From NCBI RefSeq assembly GCF_000499845.2, contig NC_023754.2, positions 7,022,477 to 7,086,476 on the forward strand: a stretch of DNA of 64,000 nucleotides, written 5' to 3'. Source of the DNA: Phaseolus vulgaris (taxonomy: Eukaryota > Streptophyta > Magnoliopsida > Fabales > Fabaceae). The stretch's first letter is position 1. Each line of letters begins with the position of its first letter. A model generated the notes under the pieces. The model was not told where the DNA came from. It saw nothing but the letters and a program-made list of their open reading frames with translations, and searched no databases. Shown piece after piece: positions 15,362 to 27,756 of the stretch. A program made the position numbers and the translations under genes.

Positions 15362-15378
15362 ATTGGCATCAAGAGTTA
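15362..15378 (+). promoter_or_regulatory. primer binding site
   Basis: The sequence attggcatcaagagtta directly follows the 5' LTR and resembles the complement of the initiator tRNA-Met 3' end (TGGTATCAGAGC in canonical copies). Confidence 0.6.
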
Positions 15379-15423
15379 AGTTCTTGAAAGTTATTCAAGT
15401 TTTCGATCCTAAATCTTTTTTCT

Positions 15424-16770
15424 ATGGCTGAAAAACTACCTTTTGGGGAGGGTGCCTCAATTAACAGGTCACCTCTGTTTTGTGGACTGAATTATCAATT
15501 ATGGAAGGTTAGAATGAAATTCTTTGTTGAATCTATAGATAGAAAAATCTGGAATGTTATTACAAATAGTTATCTCATTACTATATCTGAAAATGTTTCT
15601 TCTGAAAGATAACATCTTGATTGTGTAGCTATGAACATCATTGTATATGCACTTGATTCTAATGAATTGCTCAAGGTTTCAGAATGTAGTTCTGGCAAAG
15701 AAATGTGGAATACTCTTGAAGAGCATCACAAGAATCCAAGGAGTGCCTTGATGGACAAAGAAGAATCTTTTGTTGAATCTTTCTCTTCAGAATCCAGAAA
15801 AGAGGTTTGTCTTATGACAAAAGAAGAATTTGAATCAAGTCAAGCTGCTGGGAACAAAAACTGTCAGAAACAACAAAAGTGACTCATTCAACAGGTATGA
15901 TAACAAGAAACCTACTGAGTTTAACACTAACAAATATACATGCTTTGGATGTGGTGAACAGGGTGATATTAAAACTGAATGTCCTAACAAAAAGAGGAAA
16001 AACTTCAAGAAGCATGAGAAGAAAGGAAAATCAAGAAGAGCTTATAATGATGACTCATCAAGCTCTTCTTCAAGTGATGAAGAAGAAGCAAATTTATGTT
16101 AAATGACAAGACAAGAAAGTGACACAAGCAGTGTAAGTTCAAGTTCTTCCATTAATGTTGAAAATTATAGCCAACTTCTTGAGGCCTTCAATGAGACTCA
16201 TGAAGAAGCTAATAGGTTGGCCCTTTTGAACAATCGGTTGAAAGGTTTAAACAACTGGTTGGAAAATCGAGTCAAGACTTTGGAAGAAGAGTTGAACCAT
16301 TCAAAAACAGATTTTGAAAGTTTGGAAATGATTTACAAAAACTCTTCTTGCAAGTGTGATTCTAGCTTTTGTGAAAATTGTGAATCTCTTCAAAAGAAGG
16401 TTCATTGTCTTTTAAAAACCAAGGACAAGTTTTCCAAAGGTCAATCCAATCTTGAAACTGTTCTTGCTTCTCAAAAATGTGTTTTTTGGCAAGGCTGGGT
16501 TGGGGTTTAATCCAAACAGCAAGAACAAATCTGTTTCAAAACCCTTTTCAAGATTTTTTTGAAAAACAACCTGTTGTTTTATCGAAACAACTGGTTGAAA
16601 TTTGTCATTACTGCATGAAAAGGGGCCACACTATTAGATTCTGCAGTGTAAGAAGGTTTTATGTTCCTAAAGGTATTTTGAAATGGGTTCCTAAGATTTC
16701 TAAGGTTCCTAAGGTTCCTACTAACATCATTGGACCCAAATTCATAAGGGGACCAAATCTTGTTTCTTAA
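15424..16770 (+). pseudogene. copia gag, broken in several places
   Basis: The start at 15424 (MAEKLPFGEGASINRSPLFC) leads into the gag pattern GLNYQLWKVRMKFFVES. Stops follow at about 15610 and 15880. Later pieces in changing frames show a zinc knuckle (CFGCGEQGDIKTECPNKKRK, 15950), a Ser/Glu-rich stretch, then a coiled coil (16103-16500; LNNRLKGLNNWLENRVKTLE) and a second knuckle-like CHYCMKRGHTIRFC near 16610. This is the nucleocapsid-type protein of a Sirevirus-like element; the long coiled coil in gag fits that group. It is not translatable as one protein here. Confidence 0.75.
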
Positions 16771-17688
16771 TCTTTTCTTGTAGGTATCATAGTGTTGATC
16801 AAAAGAAACTTCGAAGAGAGTATGTGTGTTTTCATTTCTCAATTTATGTAAGTGTGCCTTGTAACCATATGAACATCTCAAAGTCTTCTTTTTTAGTGAA
16901 TCTATTGAGGTTCTTTGTGCAAAGGTATGAACAAATTTCATATTGCATTTTCATAAATTTAAAAGCTAATTTTTGGTTATGAAAAATGTTCTTTTTGCTG
17001 TCACAGAAAAGCAACTGATTGTTTCTGTGAAACAGCCGATTGTTTTTCCTCTGGCACCTTTGTATAATGCTGCCAAGTTTGCATATGCTTGGTTAAACCA
17101 TTCCTCTTTTTCAAATCTTGCTTTTGGACAAACATACATTGAATGTGCCTCAGAATCTGATAATAAAAGATTATATCCACTTGTTTTCTTGAAAGCTCTA
17201 TATCTTTTTCTATTTCTTGAAATGTCAACATTGTTTGTACTGTTGGTCTACTATATTATCATTTTGATTTCTGCTTTGTACAACACTTCTCATTTTCTAT
17301 TTGTGAGAGCAAATAGGGGGAGCTGTTTATGCTTGATTTGGTTGTATAAGATAGCTTTAAAACTAATTTTTTATGTTGTTGCTTCTCTGCACTTGAAAGC
17401 ACTTGATTACTTCAATTTTTCTAGTTTTTCTGCTAATGTTGTATATGCAGAAAACTGGTTTGTGTGTGTCTTGTTATCTTGTTGCTATACTTGCTTTGTA
17501 TATGCATCAACTCTGTGTTACAAGACCTTTCATGTACAGGTGCTATGATGAAGAATGACCAAAGTGATGCTTAGGGTTCAAGAGCATATACACCTTACTC
17601 ATATTCTTGACAAGTTAAAATTCATGACCTAAGTAAAGGAACTTCAAGAATAAAGAGTCTAATCTGGTGTTGTTGATGGGTTATAACT
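16771..17688 (+). other. non-coding interior of the nested element
   Basis: Protease and integrase should lie here in an intact relative, but I see neither. The open frame around 16973-17548 is rich in Leu, Phe and Tyr with no domain and is probably chance. A polypurine-like aaataggggga occurs at 17308-17318. Confidence 0.5.
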
Positions 17689-18246
17689 GTGGAGGAGTCT
17701 GTCCATGTGGTGTTTGATGAAATCATTCACAGTGATCAGGGTTCTACAAAGGTTTATGCAGAAGAAGATGAACAGAACATCACCTTGGAAAAGCTGGAAT
17801 CCTGTCCAGAAAAACAACCGAATAATTCTGCGAAACAACCTATTGAAATTATGCAACAGGAAGAACTACCAAAGGAATGGAGAATTCCAAGGGATCTTTC
17901 AGTGGAGAACATCATTGGATGCAAATGGGTTTTCATAAACAAGTTGGATGAATCTGTAGTAATTAAAAGGAACATGGGTAAAGGTTATAATCAAGAAGAA
18001 GACATAGATTATGGTGAAACCTTTGCTCCGGTTGCAAGATTAGAAGTTGTAAGGTTGTTGTTGGCCTTTGCTTGTATCAGTGGATTCAAATTGTTTCAAA
18101 TGGTTGTTAAGTGTGCTTTCCTCAATGGAATCATCAATGAGGAAGTCTATGTTGAACAACCACCGGGCTTTGAAGATCATCAACATCCTAACCATGTAAA
18201 CAAGCTGAAAAAGGCCTTGTATGGTATTAAGCAAGCTCCAAGGTAG
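17689..18246 (+). pseudogene. copia reverse transcriptase fragment
   Basis: Contains ESVHVVFDEIIHSD, LPKEWRIPRDLSVENIIG, CKWVFINKLDES, GYNQEEDIDYGETFAPVARL, LLLAFACISGFKLFQM and VYVEQPPGFEDHQHP, ending at KQAPR with a stop. Compared with the RT block at 11079-12932 it lacks the whole segment between IPRDLS and KWVF and everything after KQAPR, including the catalytic YVDD. Deletion relic. Confidence 0.85.
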
Positions 18247-19367
18247 TGTGGTATGAGAGGCTTAGTAACTTGTATATGTTCATCCTTTGTAAAGTAAGTT
18301 GTATATGTTCATCCTATGCTTTTGGCTTCATCAGATCAAATGGGATTCTAAACATGCTTGAGGTAATGCAAAGGTATGAATGTATTTCATTATACATTTC
18401 CCATGACTTTGAAAGATGTTTTGCTTTGAAAAATAACATTTTTCTTGTTGTCTCAGAAAAACAACCGATTGTTTTCACAAAACAACCGATTGTTTTACCT
18501 CTGGCACATTTGAATAAAGTTGTTATGATTTCTTATGCATGATTACAACTATTTCTTTTCTTTCATAACCCATTATGAGTCAAATATGCATTCTTTGTGC
18601 CTCTGAATTAGATCATAAAGAGATATATTCTTTGTTTTCCTTGAAATTCAAAGTTTTTTATGCATGGCAACCAGATTGGTGGTCATGGGGTTGATGAATA
18701 TTTGTGAATGTATCTTTGGAACGTCTGGAAGGTTTGCTCTTAACAGAAGAAAGAATATTTCTACTAAATCCACCTCTTAAGCAATCATTTGACCAACTTG
18801 AATTGCTGGATGAAGAAAAGATAGGGGGAGAAATTGTGGTCTCCTTGCTGAAATTTTTGGGGTCTATGGTACTTTGATTATGTTGTAGTCATAGCTCTGA
18901 TACACCATAGATCTTTGCTGCAATTTTGATGTGGTATCACAGGTTTGTTGCTGCAATGGTGCTGCTACACATACTGGTATTATAGTTTTTCTTAATCCTG
19001 ATTTTATCCCTTCTTTCATTCTATTTGTGAAGAAAAATATGGGGAGAATTGTGTGGTTTTATGTGTTGTGTTGTTGCTGCTACACTATGGTGTTATATGG
19101 TTTTATCATGGTTTAAATTCTGTTGTTGCCATGCTCTTTTCACCATAGTTCTGCTGGACACAAGTCTCATTTTGGCACTGGTTTTTATGGCTATTTGGCT
19201 GGTTTTTCTGCTTAAAGGCTTATGCAGAAAATTGGTTTTGTGTGCCTTGGTATCCTATTGGTATACTTGCTTTGTATATGCACAAATTCTATTTTGCAGG
19301 ACCTTTCAAGTTCAAAAACAACAACACAAACAAACCAGGGATTTGTCTTCATCAAATAGGGGGAGAT
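18247..19367 (+). other. 3' non-coding part with repeated polypurine tracts
   Basis: No domain recognised. Purine tracts resembling a retroelement PPT occur at about 18819-18829 (gatagggggag), 19036-19046 (aatatggggag) and 19355-19366 (aaatagggggag), the last directly before the 3' LTR. Confidence 0.5.
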
Positions 19368-20096
19368 TGTTGAACAAGATGCTTTGATGTCTCCAAATCC
19401 AAGAGGAAAGCTTGAAAACCTTGTTGTTGGGTGTGTATGTTGTCTAGTTGTTTGAAACTTGTTAATTCACTCCTTAAGATGATCCAAGTTCATTTGAATC
19501 TTTAACCTTTTGAAAATATGTGTTTTCTAAAAAGTTGTCAAAATTTCAACAGGTTTTTTTACCTTAGTAGTTTCTGAAAAAGGTTGAAAGCTATTTGACT
19601 TAGTTGACTTTGTTGTCAAACCAAATCAATCGATTGTTTCGACAAAAAAATTGATTGTTTTCCTGAAAACCTTAACAGCATTCTGTTAAGCGGTTTTAAT
19701 ATGTTTTAAATGATCCTAACTAACTTGGCTCCTTTATTAAATGCTTTTGACCACTTGGTTGGTCTATATAAAGGTGGTTTTACGCTCCTAATCTTGGAGG
19801 AAGAGAAAGAGTTTATCAAAATAGTTTTTCCAAGATTTGAAAGAGCTTTGGATCATTCTTAAGTGTGTGGAATAGGATTGGGTTGTAATTCTGAACTTTA
19901 AGCTTGGTAATACCCAGGTGTATTCTATTCCCTTCTTCCTTGATTACTGTACTTTTGTAGTTGTCTTGCCAATGAGTGTTGTGTGTTCTTGAGGTTTCAA
20001 GATCAACATTCTTGGTGTGGTTTGCCAAATGTAGTGTGTTTCTTGAGGGGTTCAAGGTCACTACTTGGGTGTGTGGTGTTTGTAATCTGGTTTTAA
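19368..20096 (+). repeat. 3' LTR, truncated
   Basis: Begins TGTTGAACAAGATG right after a polypurine tract and follows the 5' LTR until the phrase gtaatctggtttt near 20096, after which the match stops and unrelated tandem repeats begin. It keeps an internal segment of about 235 bp that the 5' LTR has lost. Confidence 0.85.
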
Positions 20097-21520
20097 TCCG
20101 AGCAGGCACGTGGTGTGTTATGTTAATCTTGCTATGTTCAGGATGTAAGGTCAGCTTGATTGGCAAAACATTTTTTCATGTACAAACATTACAATCTCAT
20201 GTGGGTTAACCACATCATACTATGTTAGTCACGCTATGTCTAAAATGTGAAGTCAATTTGCATGGCAAAACATTTGTGCATACATTCATACAATATAGTT
20301 ACCCGAGTACAGGCACCCTGTGAGATTAATTAACTCGGAATAGATGTAGTTATCTGAGCAGGCACATGGTAAGACAACCTAACTCGAAAAAGACATAGTT
20401 ACCCGAGTATAGGCGTTCTGTGAGATGAATTAACTCGGCCAAGATGTAGTTACCCGAGCAGACACATGGTAAGACGACCTAACTCACAGTGAACGAAATT
20501 ATCCGAGTATAGGCGCCCTGTGAGATGAATTATCCGATTTAGCACATGGTAAGATGACCTAACTCGAAACAGACAAAGTTATTCGAGTATAGGCACCCTA
20601 TGAGACGAATTGACTTGGAACTGGTGTGCTCATCCGAACTAACACATGGTAAGACGACCTAGCTTGGAATAGATGCAACTATCCGAGTAGGCGCTCTGTG
20701 AGATGATTTAACCTGGAGTAGATGCAGTAATCACATTGTAAGACAGTCCAACTCGGGGGCAAATACAGTTAAAGTTCATCATCCGACCAAGTCCAAGCTT
20801 AGATCATCCCTGTAAAATTTATGACGTCATACCCTTTGTCTGACTCATTAAATAAACGGTGTTGGAAATGTCAAGACAAACTAGGGTACAAGTTAAGTTG
20901 AAATGGTAGATTGCTAGCCAATAAGAAGGGTGTCGATCATCAAAAGGTTAGTCTTTGCGTTAAGAGCTAGTTTCATTGCTTTGTGCATTTCGTCTCACCC
21001 AAGTTAGCAAGATCGTGTTATGTTAATCCTGCTATGTTTAGGGTGTAAGGTCAGCTCGATTGGAAAAACATTTTTTCATGTTCAAACATTACAATCTCAT
21101 GTGGGCTAACCATATCATACTATGTTAGTCACGTTATGTCTCAAATGTGAAGTCAATTTGCATGGCAAAGCATTTGTGCATACATTCATACAATATAGTT
21201 ACCCGAGTATAGGCACCCTGTGAGATGAATTAACTTGGAATAAATGTAGTTATCCAAGCAGGCACATGGTAAGACGACCTAACTCGGAAAAGACATAGTT
21301 ACCCAAGTATAGGCGTTTTGTGAGATGAATTAACTCGACCAAGATGTAGTTACCCAAGAAGGCACATGGTAAGACGACCTAACTCGGAACAGACATAGTT
21401 ACCTAAGTATAGGCACCCTGTGAGATGAATTAACTCATAACAGACATAGTGTTTGCACTGTAAGACAACCTAACTTAGGGGAAAATACCGTTAATGCTCA
21501 ACACTTGGCTCAGCGTGAGT
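20097..21520. repeat. two-level tandem repeat block
   Basis: Short units alternate: one like agttacccgagtataggc...ctgtgagatgaatta with actcgg, and one like gcacatggtaagacgacc with taactcgg, each near 60 bp. A longer unit starting gtgttatgttaat recurs at 20115 and 21015, exactly 900 bp apart, including the stretch cattacaatctcatgtggg. The second 900-bp copy is incomplete. No ORF. It may come from the LTR or 3' UTR of a gypsy element or be a small satellite. Confidence 0.75.
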
Positions 21521-24500
21521 CCAGACTATCTCGATAATGATGACGATGGCATACTATTTTGGTTGAGCCATAAGGTAAGATTGCTTGGCATGATGTGTGT
21601 TATAAATGTCAAGATAAACAATATATTAATTTTAATCTTAATTTAAATTTGTAATAAAATTAGCGTAATTATTTTTTTGGTTTAATTAATAAGAATCCAT
21701 TTTAGTATTAAAATTTTAAAATTATAAATATTTAGTAAAAATGTTGTACTTTTACCCTTGTTGGTGGGAGTATATGTGTCTTCATTGTCCCTATTTGTGA
21801 TAGTGAAGATTTTGTTGTTTTGAGAATAACAACAACTGAAGTAAAAAAAAATGCTGAAAAACGATTTTGGGGTTGACCTAAGCACAAGGTAACATTTATT
21901 CAATTAGGTTTGATGCAAACTTAAGAATGTTATGTTAACTTTATTCATTGTTGAATTTATTTTTTTTTCATTCAAAACATATTAAAAGTGGCATGATTCT
22001 AAATTGTACTTTTATTTTAATGGTGCATTGAAGATGTTGACGATGAAAGAGATGTAATTATTATCAGACAAAGAAATAAGATATGTCTTTTAGAAAAAAA
22101 GTTTGAAAGTCTCCACATAAAGGATTCTAGGGATATGTTTTCTTTATCTAATTAACATAATTATGTTCTTAATTTTGACCTAATTTCAAAATTAGAAAGA
22201 AATGAATATGTCTCTATCTCTCTCAGAATTAAATATGATGCCTTTAAGTTTTTTTTTTTCAATAAATGACTATTTCATGTTTATCCTATGTTTTACTTTA
22301 GTGTATAATTCCTATATATTAATCATAAAAATATATTAAAAGTAATATTTTATTATTTTTCTATAATCAATGTAAAATTAATAAATGATATTAATCATTG
22401 AAACAAACTTCACTACACCACAACCTTCTTCATATAATAAACATCCGCTATTTTTTCCATTATTTTATGTCTTACAAATTTAAATAAAGAATCATAAATC
22501 AAATATAAAATATATTTTTTTATGTTATTAAGTCTTATAGCATTTTTTTTATGTTATTAATTCATATAATATAATATTGTTAAATTTTAAACATACACAA
22601 AAAAATTCTTACCCAAATTTTAAATACCCATTTACTTTTTAAAATAGTTTTTTTTAGGAAAATATTAACTTTTTCATAATAATAATAATAACCATCATTA
22701 ATATTAATATTCTTATATAAAATATATATACTTAATATATATAACATAATATAATACTAATTAAAAATCATAAATAATATTAAAATTATCTAAATACATT
22801 AATTTAACTAAAAAATTAATTTAAATTAATAAAATGAAAAAAAAAATTATTAATTTTATTTATTTATTTATTTTAAATTATTTTATTCTTTTATTTATAA
22901 TTGTAATTTCACATTATTTTAATTAACTAAAACTTGCAAAAAAAATAATTAATATTTTATTTTTCTTCTTTTTATATACAAGGGTAAATTTGTAATCTTA
23001 TAATTTACACCATTAAAAATAATTCAAAATATTCTTACAACCATCACAACACTCACATACTTCAATCAATTTTTCTCACACATCCATTCTAACATATCCC
23101 AATCCAAATATCCACAACTTTTTTCACACTTTCTTCCTAAATCCTCACACTTTCATTCTCCCACACCCTCAATTTTTCACTCCCCAATCCAAACAAAACA
23201 TTAATAAGAAAGAGAAAGAGCAAAACACATTGGCCAACATGATTTTTCTTCATGTACCTCTACATTCTTCGAAATACTGAAATTATCCTTAACAGTTTTG
23301 GGTGATTTCTGGAATAGGGATTCCATAAGCAAAACTTGTTTTTGGAATAAAAAATATGGAGGACAAAAAACCCTTTCAAAATATCATTTTCATATAAATC
23401 CGAAATTCATAAAATGTGTACGGAAAAGTATGTTTCAAAAATATTCTTGTAAAAGTAATTTGGATCTCATTTTTAAAAGGGGTAAAAGAGTTTGTTTCGA
23501 ATCTGATGGGGTGCAGTGAAGAAATTTGTTGCAGCCCCCTCTGCCAACCATGACTGAGCCATTTCGCTGGTCCAGCCATTTCACTTCCTGCACTGCACTT
23601 TTAATATCCGCACCACCGTATTTTCATATAAACCTGGGTCCATTCTGTAGAACCAGTAATTACGTAAATAATCTTGGGCCCATTCAGTCTCAGCATTCTC
23701 ACTATTTGCATCCTTTTTTCTATTTTATACACCCACCAACTTTTAATTTTTCTAAATTATTTATTTGAGTAATTATATGATCTCGTGCATCACATTTTAC
23801 TCCATACTTTTCAATAAAAATATAAAAAATAATAAAAACGTAAAATTAAAAATATCTACAAGCAAACAAACATTTTTCAAAAAAAACCCAGTTCATCCCA
23901 ATCCAAACATAATCTGTGATTTTCTGTAAAAAATATGTAGGAGTAAGGTCAATCTTTATCGATATCACATCTCTAAAAAATACCACTTTCCTTTCATTCA
24001 TCTTTTCAAAAGCCCAGTCCATGCTGGCACAAATCTTTTTCAAATAGCTAACCCTTTGATCTACGTAAACCCAGATTTTTCGTTATGAAAGAAAATAAGT
24101 AGGACCAAAGTCAATCTTTGCCAATCTCCAAATAAAAAAAGTTGAAAAATATTTTCTTTATTTTCTCGAACATGTTTTCTATTTATATTATTCAATAAAA
24201 AACAAACATTTAAAAAAAACCACACTTATTTTACATATTTAATTAAAGATATCATAATATTTGAACAAACATGGTAAGAGCGTTACTACTTTCCTTACAT
24301 GTAACCAACTCCCAAATCCAAAATTTAATTCATAGACTATATTTCTGATTTTTCCATAGTTTTTCACAATAAGTTATAGTAACATAAATTATAATAACGT
24401 CCCATATAATTTTATTAATAATGATTTCATTGAAATATCCTATCTTAACAATCTTGCACAATTGTTTTCAAATAAAATATTTGAGTGATTTTTAAAGTTT

Positions 24501-24569
24501 TTTTCAGGTATTGAGTTCTCTCATTTTAAGAAAGGTATTTTTATGAAAAAAAATACACATTGAAAGTTG
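21521..24569. other. AT-rich intergenic sequence
   Basis: Very AT-rich, especially 22240-22980, with no supported ORF, RNA gene or element. The pieces 23040-23200 and 23520-23720 are slightly less AT-rich but show no coding pattern. Confidence 0.5.
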
Positions 24570-24940
24570 TCAAAGATGGTGGATACTTGGCAGTTAAGCC
24601 TATTAATTTTGCCATGAAACATAATATAAAGCCTTTAGATGAATGTAAGTAATTAAAAGACCCGTTAATATACAAAGATTTTGTTGGTTGCTTACTTTAT
24701 TTGATGATTAACCGTCCAGAAACGTATTCATGCATGAAGCATGCAAGCTTCATATAGAAGTTGCAATGTGTGTGCTACGATATTTAAAGACTAATCCCTT
24801 TGTGTGATTCAGATTGGGGAGGTTTTGTAGTGTATTGAAAAGCAACTATAAGTTATTATGTCTTTTAGGGATCTTACCTCATCTCTTGGCAAACAAAGAT
24901 ACAAAATATTATTTATTTATCCTCTGCAAAAGCTTAATAT
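24570..24940 (+). pseudogene. Ty1/copia RT/RNase H fossil
   Basis: With changing frames the + strand reads KPINFAMKHNIKPLDEC, KDPLIYKDFVGCLLYLMINRPE, HEACKLHIEVAMCVLRYLKTN, DSDWGGF and YLISWQ followed by LSSAKA, which match in order the end of copia RT and the start of RNase H. Many stops. It is a very old fragment about 100 bp downstream of the P450 stop. Confidence 0.65.
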
Positions 24941-25018
24941 AAGATTTTATTGTAAGTTTATAAAATGTTGTGAATGTCTGACCTGAAATATAAGTAGATA
25001 TAAAGAGATTGCATGGTA

Positions 25019-26642
25019 TCAAACATAAGCATGTGAGAGCAAACGAGGGCTAACCATGGCTGAGAGAGGCACTGCCTTTTGCAAAGTGAGTCCAAAGGCC
25101 TCATCCATGTTTAGGTCTTCACCATTTGGTAACTTCCAGTCAAAAGAATGCACCAAACTGCCCAAAATGTACTGAATTACCACAATCGCCATTCTATCCC
25201 CTGCACAAATCCTTCTTCCACCTCCAAAGGGAATCAACTCAAAATCAACTCCACTAGGATCAACTTTTGCACTCTTCCCTCTAAGAAACCTCTCTGGATT
25301 GAACTCTAATGGGTTTGACCACACATTGGGGTCTCTCCCTATGGCCCATATGTTCACATTTAGCCTTGTGTTCTTGGGGATGTAGTATCCATTAACATTG
25401 CATGCTTCAGTTGCCACCCTGGGAACACTAAGGGGTGTAGATGGGTGCATCCTATATGTCTCCTTGCAGATTGCTTGAAGGTATGGTAATTTGGGTAGGT
25501 CAGATTCAAGAACTACTCTTTCCCTTCCTACTACTTCATCCATCTCTTTCTGTGCCCTAATCAAAATATTAGGGTTTTTCAACATTTCAGCCAGTGCCCA
25601 TTCAATTATGCTAGTTGATGTGTCTGTGCCTGCAGTGAACAAATTCTTCACAGGAAAACATACATTTATGATTACAACAGAAGAACAAAAAGAGTAACAC
25701 ATAATGAGAACCAAAATCTTCATAGAAAAATGTACATCTGAGGTTCAGTGTTCTAAGATTAATTCAAATCAATGTTTTAAGAAAATTTCTTTTTATACAC
25801 ATCTGCAAACAACAACACACCATGAACATATATTATTGGAAATATATTACATTGGAATTTCGATTATAAGAAATTCCTCATTTGGACTATATATATTTAC
25901 ACTATTTTTTCTGGAAACCATGGCATCTATTATCAGCTTTTAAAGTGTATATTTTATTTGCAGAAAAAAGAGGGAGGGAAATGGTTCGATGCAATGAAAG
26001 ATAATGAAAGATAAAGTAAGATGAATATATGATGAGTGGTTAATAAGTTATTCATTTATTATTTATCGTTTATATATAAATATAGAAATGAACAGTGAAA
26101 ATATTATATAACTTACAACTTTTTGTCAGAAATATTAATTTTAGTCGTTTGATTGTAAAATAATACGGCTAGTCAATTTTAATTTTTTTTTTATTTTGGT
26201 TTACATCTCTATTTTTGTTATTCCAGTAATATTTTTTACTTTTATTTATCTTTGTTAGAAAACCTACCAGGATATGCTACTCTTTGATTATTTATTTAAC
26301 TTTTTGTGAATTATGACCATTTATGTGACAAGTATATATACTTACTTTAGTATGACTAGTTTTTACAATTATTGAATCTACCCTAAGTTTTTTAATTATT
26401 TTCACTCAATAAGTTATCGGAGATGTAAAGTTTATCACAATCAACATACTTTCAACCAAAAACCTACACATGGTTGCTAGCAAGACGAAAGATTAATTAT
26501 ATTAAAATTTATAAAAGTGATAAAATGTTATTTTCTATCTTAAGTGGAAAAAATCTTTGAAGTAAAGTTATTTACAAAATTAAAAAGTAAAATTAGTTTT
26601 CGTTTTTTATTCAATTTAAAGTTCTTTTGTTATAATTTAACT

Positions 26643-26673
<31 letters not shown>

Positions 26674-27725
26674 AATTATTCATTTTAGTAATATAGTTTA
26701 CATGGTTTAAAAATATATTTAAACTTGACTTTTAAAAGGGCCATGCATGTCCATAGTACGAAAAGGAATAGGTAATTAAAAAGGAAAAGTAAAGCATTGG
26801 AGAAGGAAAAGAAAGAGATATGTACCAATAATAGAGCCTTGATGTTGGAGAAACTCAACCTCTCTTGAGAAGGATCTTCTCCATTTGTCATAACAACATC
26901 AAGAAAATCTGGCTTCCCCTTACGTTCATGGGAAGACTTCACATGCTCCTCAATAATATTGGTCAAAAACACATCAAACCTCTTATGCAACCTTTTCATC
27001 TTTCCCACCACACCTTGCAAATCCATCCAAGCAATGCAAGGTACAAAATCACCAATGTTGACCCCAGAAATTGTCATGAATTCCACCACCATGTCCTTAA
27101 ACTCCTTAGCCTCCAACCCTTTGTTTGAAAATATTCTCTTGCTAAGTACCACTTGGCTCACCATATTAGTAATTGTGCAACTCAACAAATCACACACAAC
27201 TACTAATTCCCCTTGTTTGCCACACTCTTGCATGGCTTTTAGCATGTGTTTCACCTCACTTGCTCTCACATGACCCCAATCATGAAGGGCCCTCCCACCA
27301 AGCATGTGTTGGTTGGCTAGCTTCCTAAGGAGCTTCCATTTGGGTCCATAGTTTGCAAAAACTAGGTCTTGTGCATTGTACCCCAAGTGGGTTGCCCCAG
27401 CAATTGTGGGCCTGTTTAGGAAATTATGGTCCAAGGCCTTGAGGAATGCTTGGGCTATATCTGGACTTGAGGCAACCACAGTGTCACAAGTGCCCATTTT
27501 GAGGAACATGATGGGTCCAAATTTCTTGGCCATGTTTGTGAGTGTGACATGAGGCATGGTGCCCAAAAGTGGTAGAACGCCAAGAATTGGCCATCCTCTT
27601 GGGCCTGGTGGTAGATGTGTGGAATTTGTGGTGATTGATCTAATGAAAAAGTGTAATGTGATGAAGATGAGAACCGCGACACCTAGTTCTCCCAGAAAGA
27701 ATGCATCAAAAGTCATGTTGTGCAA
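25019..27725 (-). CDS. CYP75-type P450, flavonoid 3',5'-hydroxylase-like (2 exons)
   Basis: ER-bound monooxygenase predicted to hydroxylate the flavonoid B-ring, the step that opens delphinidin-type (blue/purple) pigments. Exon 1 is 27725-26826, exon 2 is 25645-25019; the 1180-bp intron is GT-AG, phase 0, and holds a (TA)n run at 26643-26669. The product has 508 residues, the usual F3'5'H length. It shows an N-terminal anchor (about 11-30), hinge PPGP (39-42), I-helix AGTDTS (305-310), ExxR (362-365), NPERF (416-420) and heme loop [10 protein letters not shown] (440-449, Cys447). The middle ([30 protein letters not shown]) is CYP75A-like. The odd feature is Thr487 in SRS6 ([10 protein letters not shown]), typical of F3'H rather than F3'5'H. 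A second Met (residue 4) could also start. The ORF is intact; substrate preference is inferred, and it may be a divergent paralog. Confidence 0.88.
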
Positions 27726-27756
27726 GTGAAGATGACAAGGTTGTGCAATTGAGTAA

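Larger units (their letters stand above)
14530..20096 (+). mobile_element. Sirevirus-like copia element on +, internally deleted and nested
   Basis: 5' LTR 14530-15361, primer site, broken gag, a deletion removing most of protease and integrase, an RT fragment (17689-18246), a long non-coding 3' part with several polypurine tracts, and a 3' LTR that starts at 19368 and is cut off near 20096. It abuts the gag tail of the minus-strand Sirevirus-like element, so it inserted there or a rearrangement joined them. The distal half of the older element is not found beyond 20096, so the right side was also rearranged. Non-autonomous. Confidence 0.8.

Noticed and set aside
16973..17548. 191-codon ORF with several hydrophobic stretches in the + copia element
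   Set aside because: No domain; the composition reflects T-rich non-coding DNA, and it lies where integrase was deleted.
20097..21520. CRISPR-like array
   Set aside because: The repeats have no unique equal-length spacers, diverge freely, and the genome is a plant; this is a satellite-type array.
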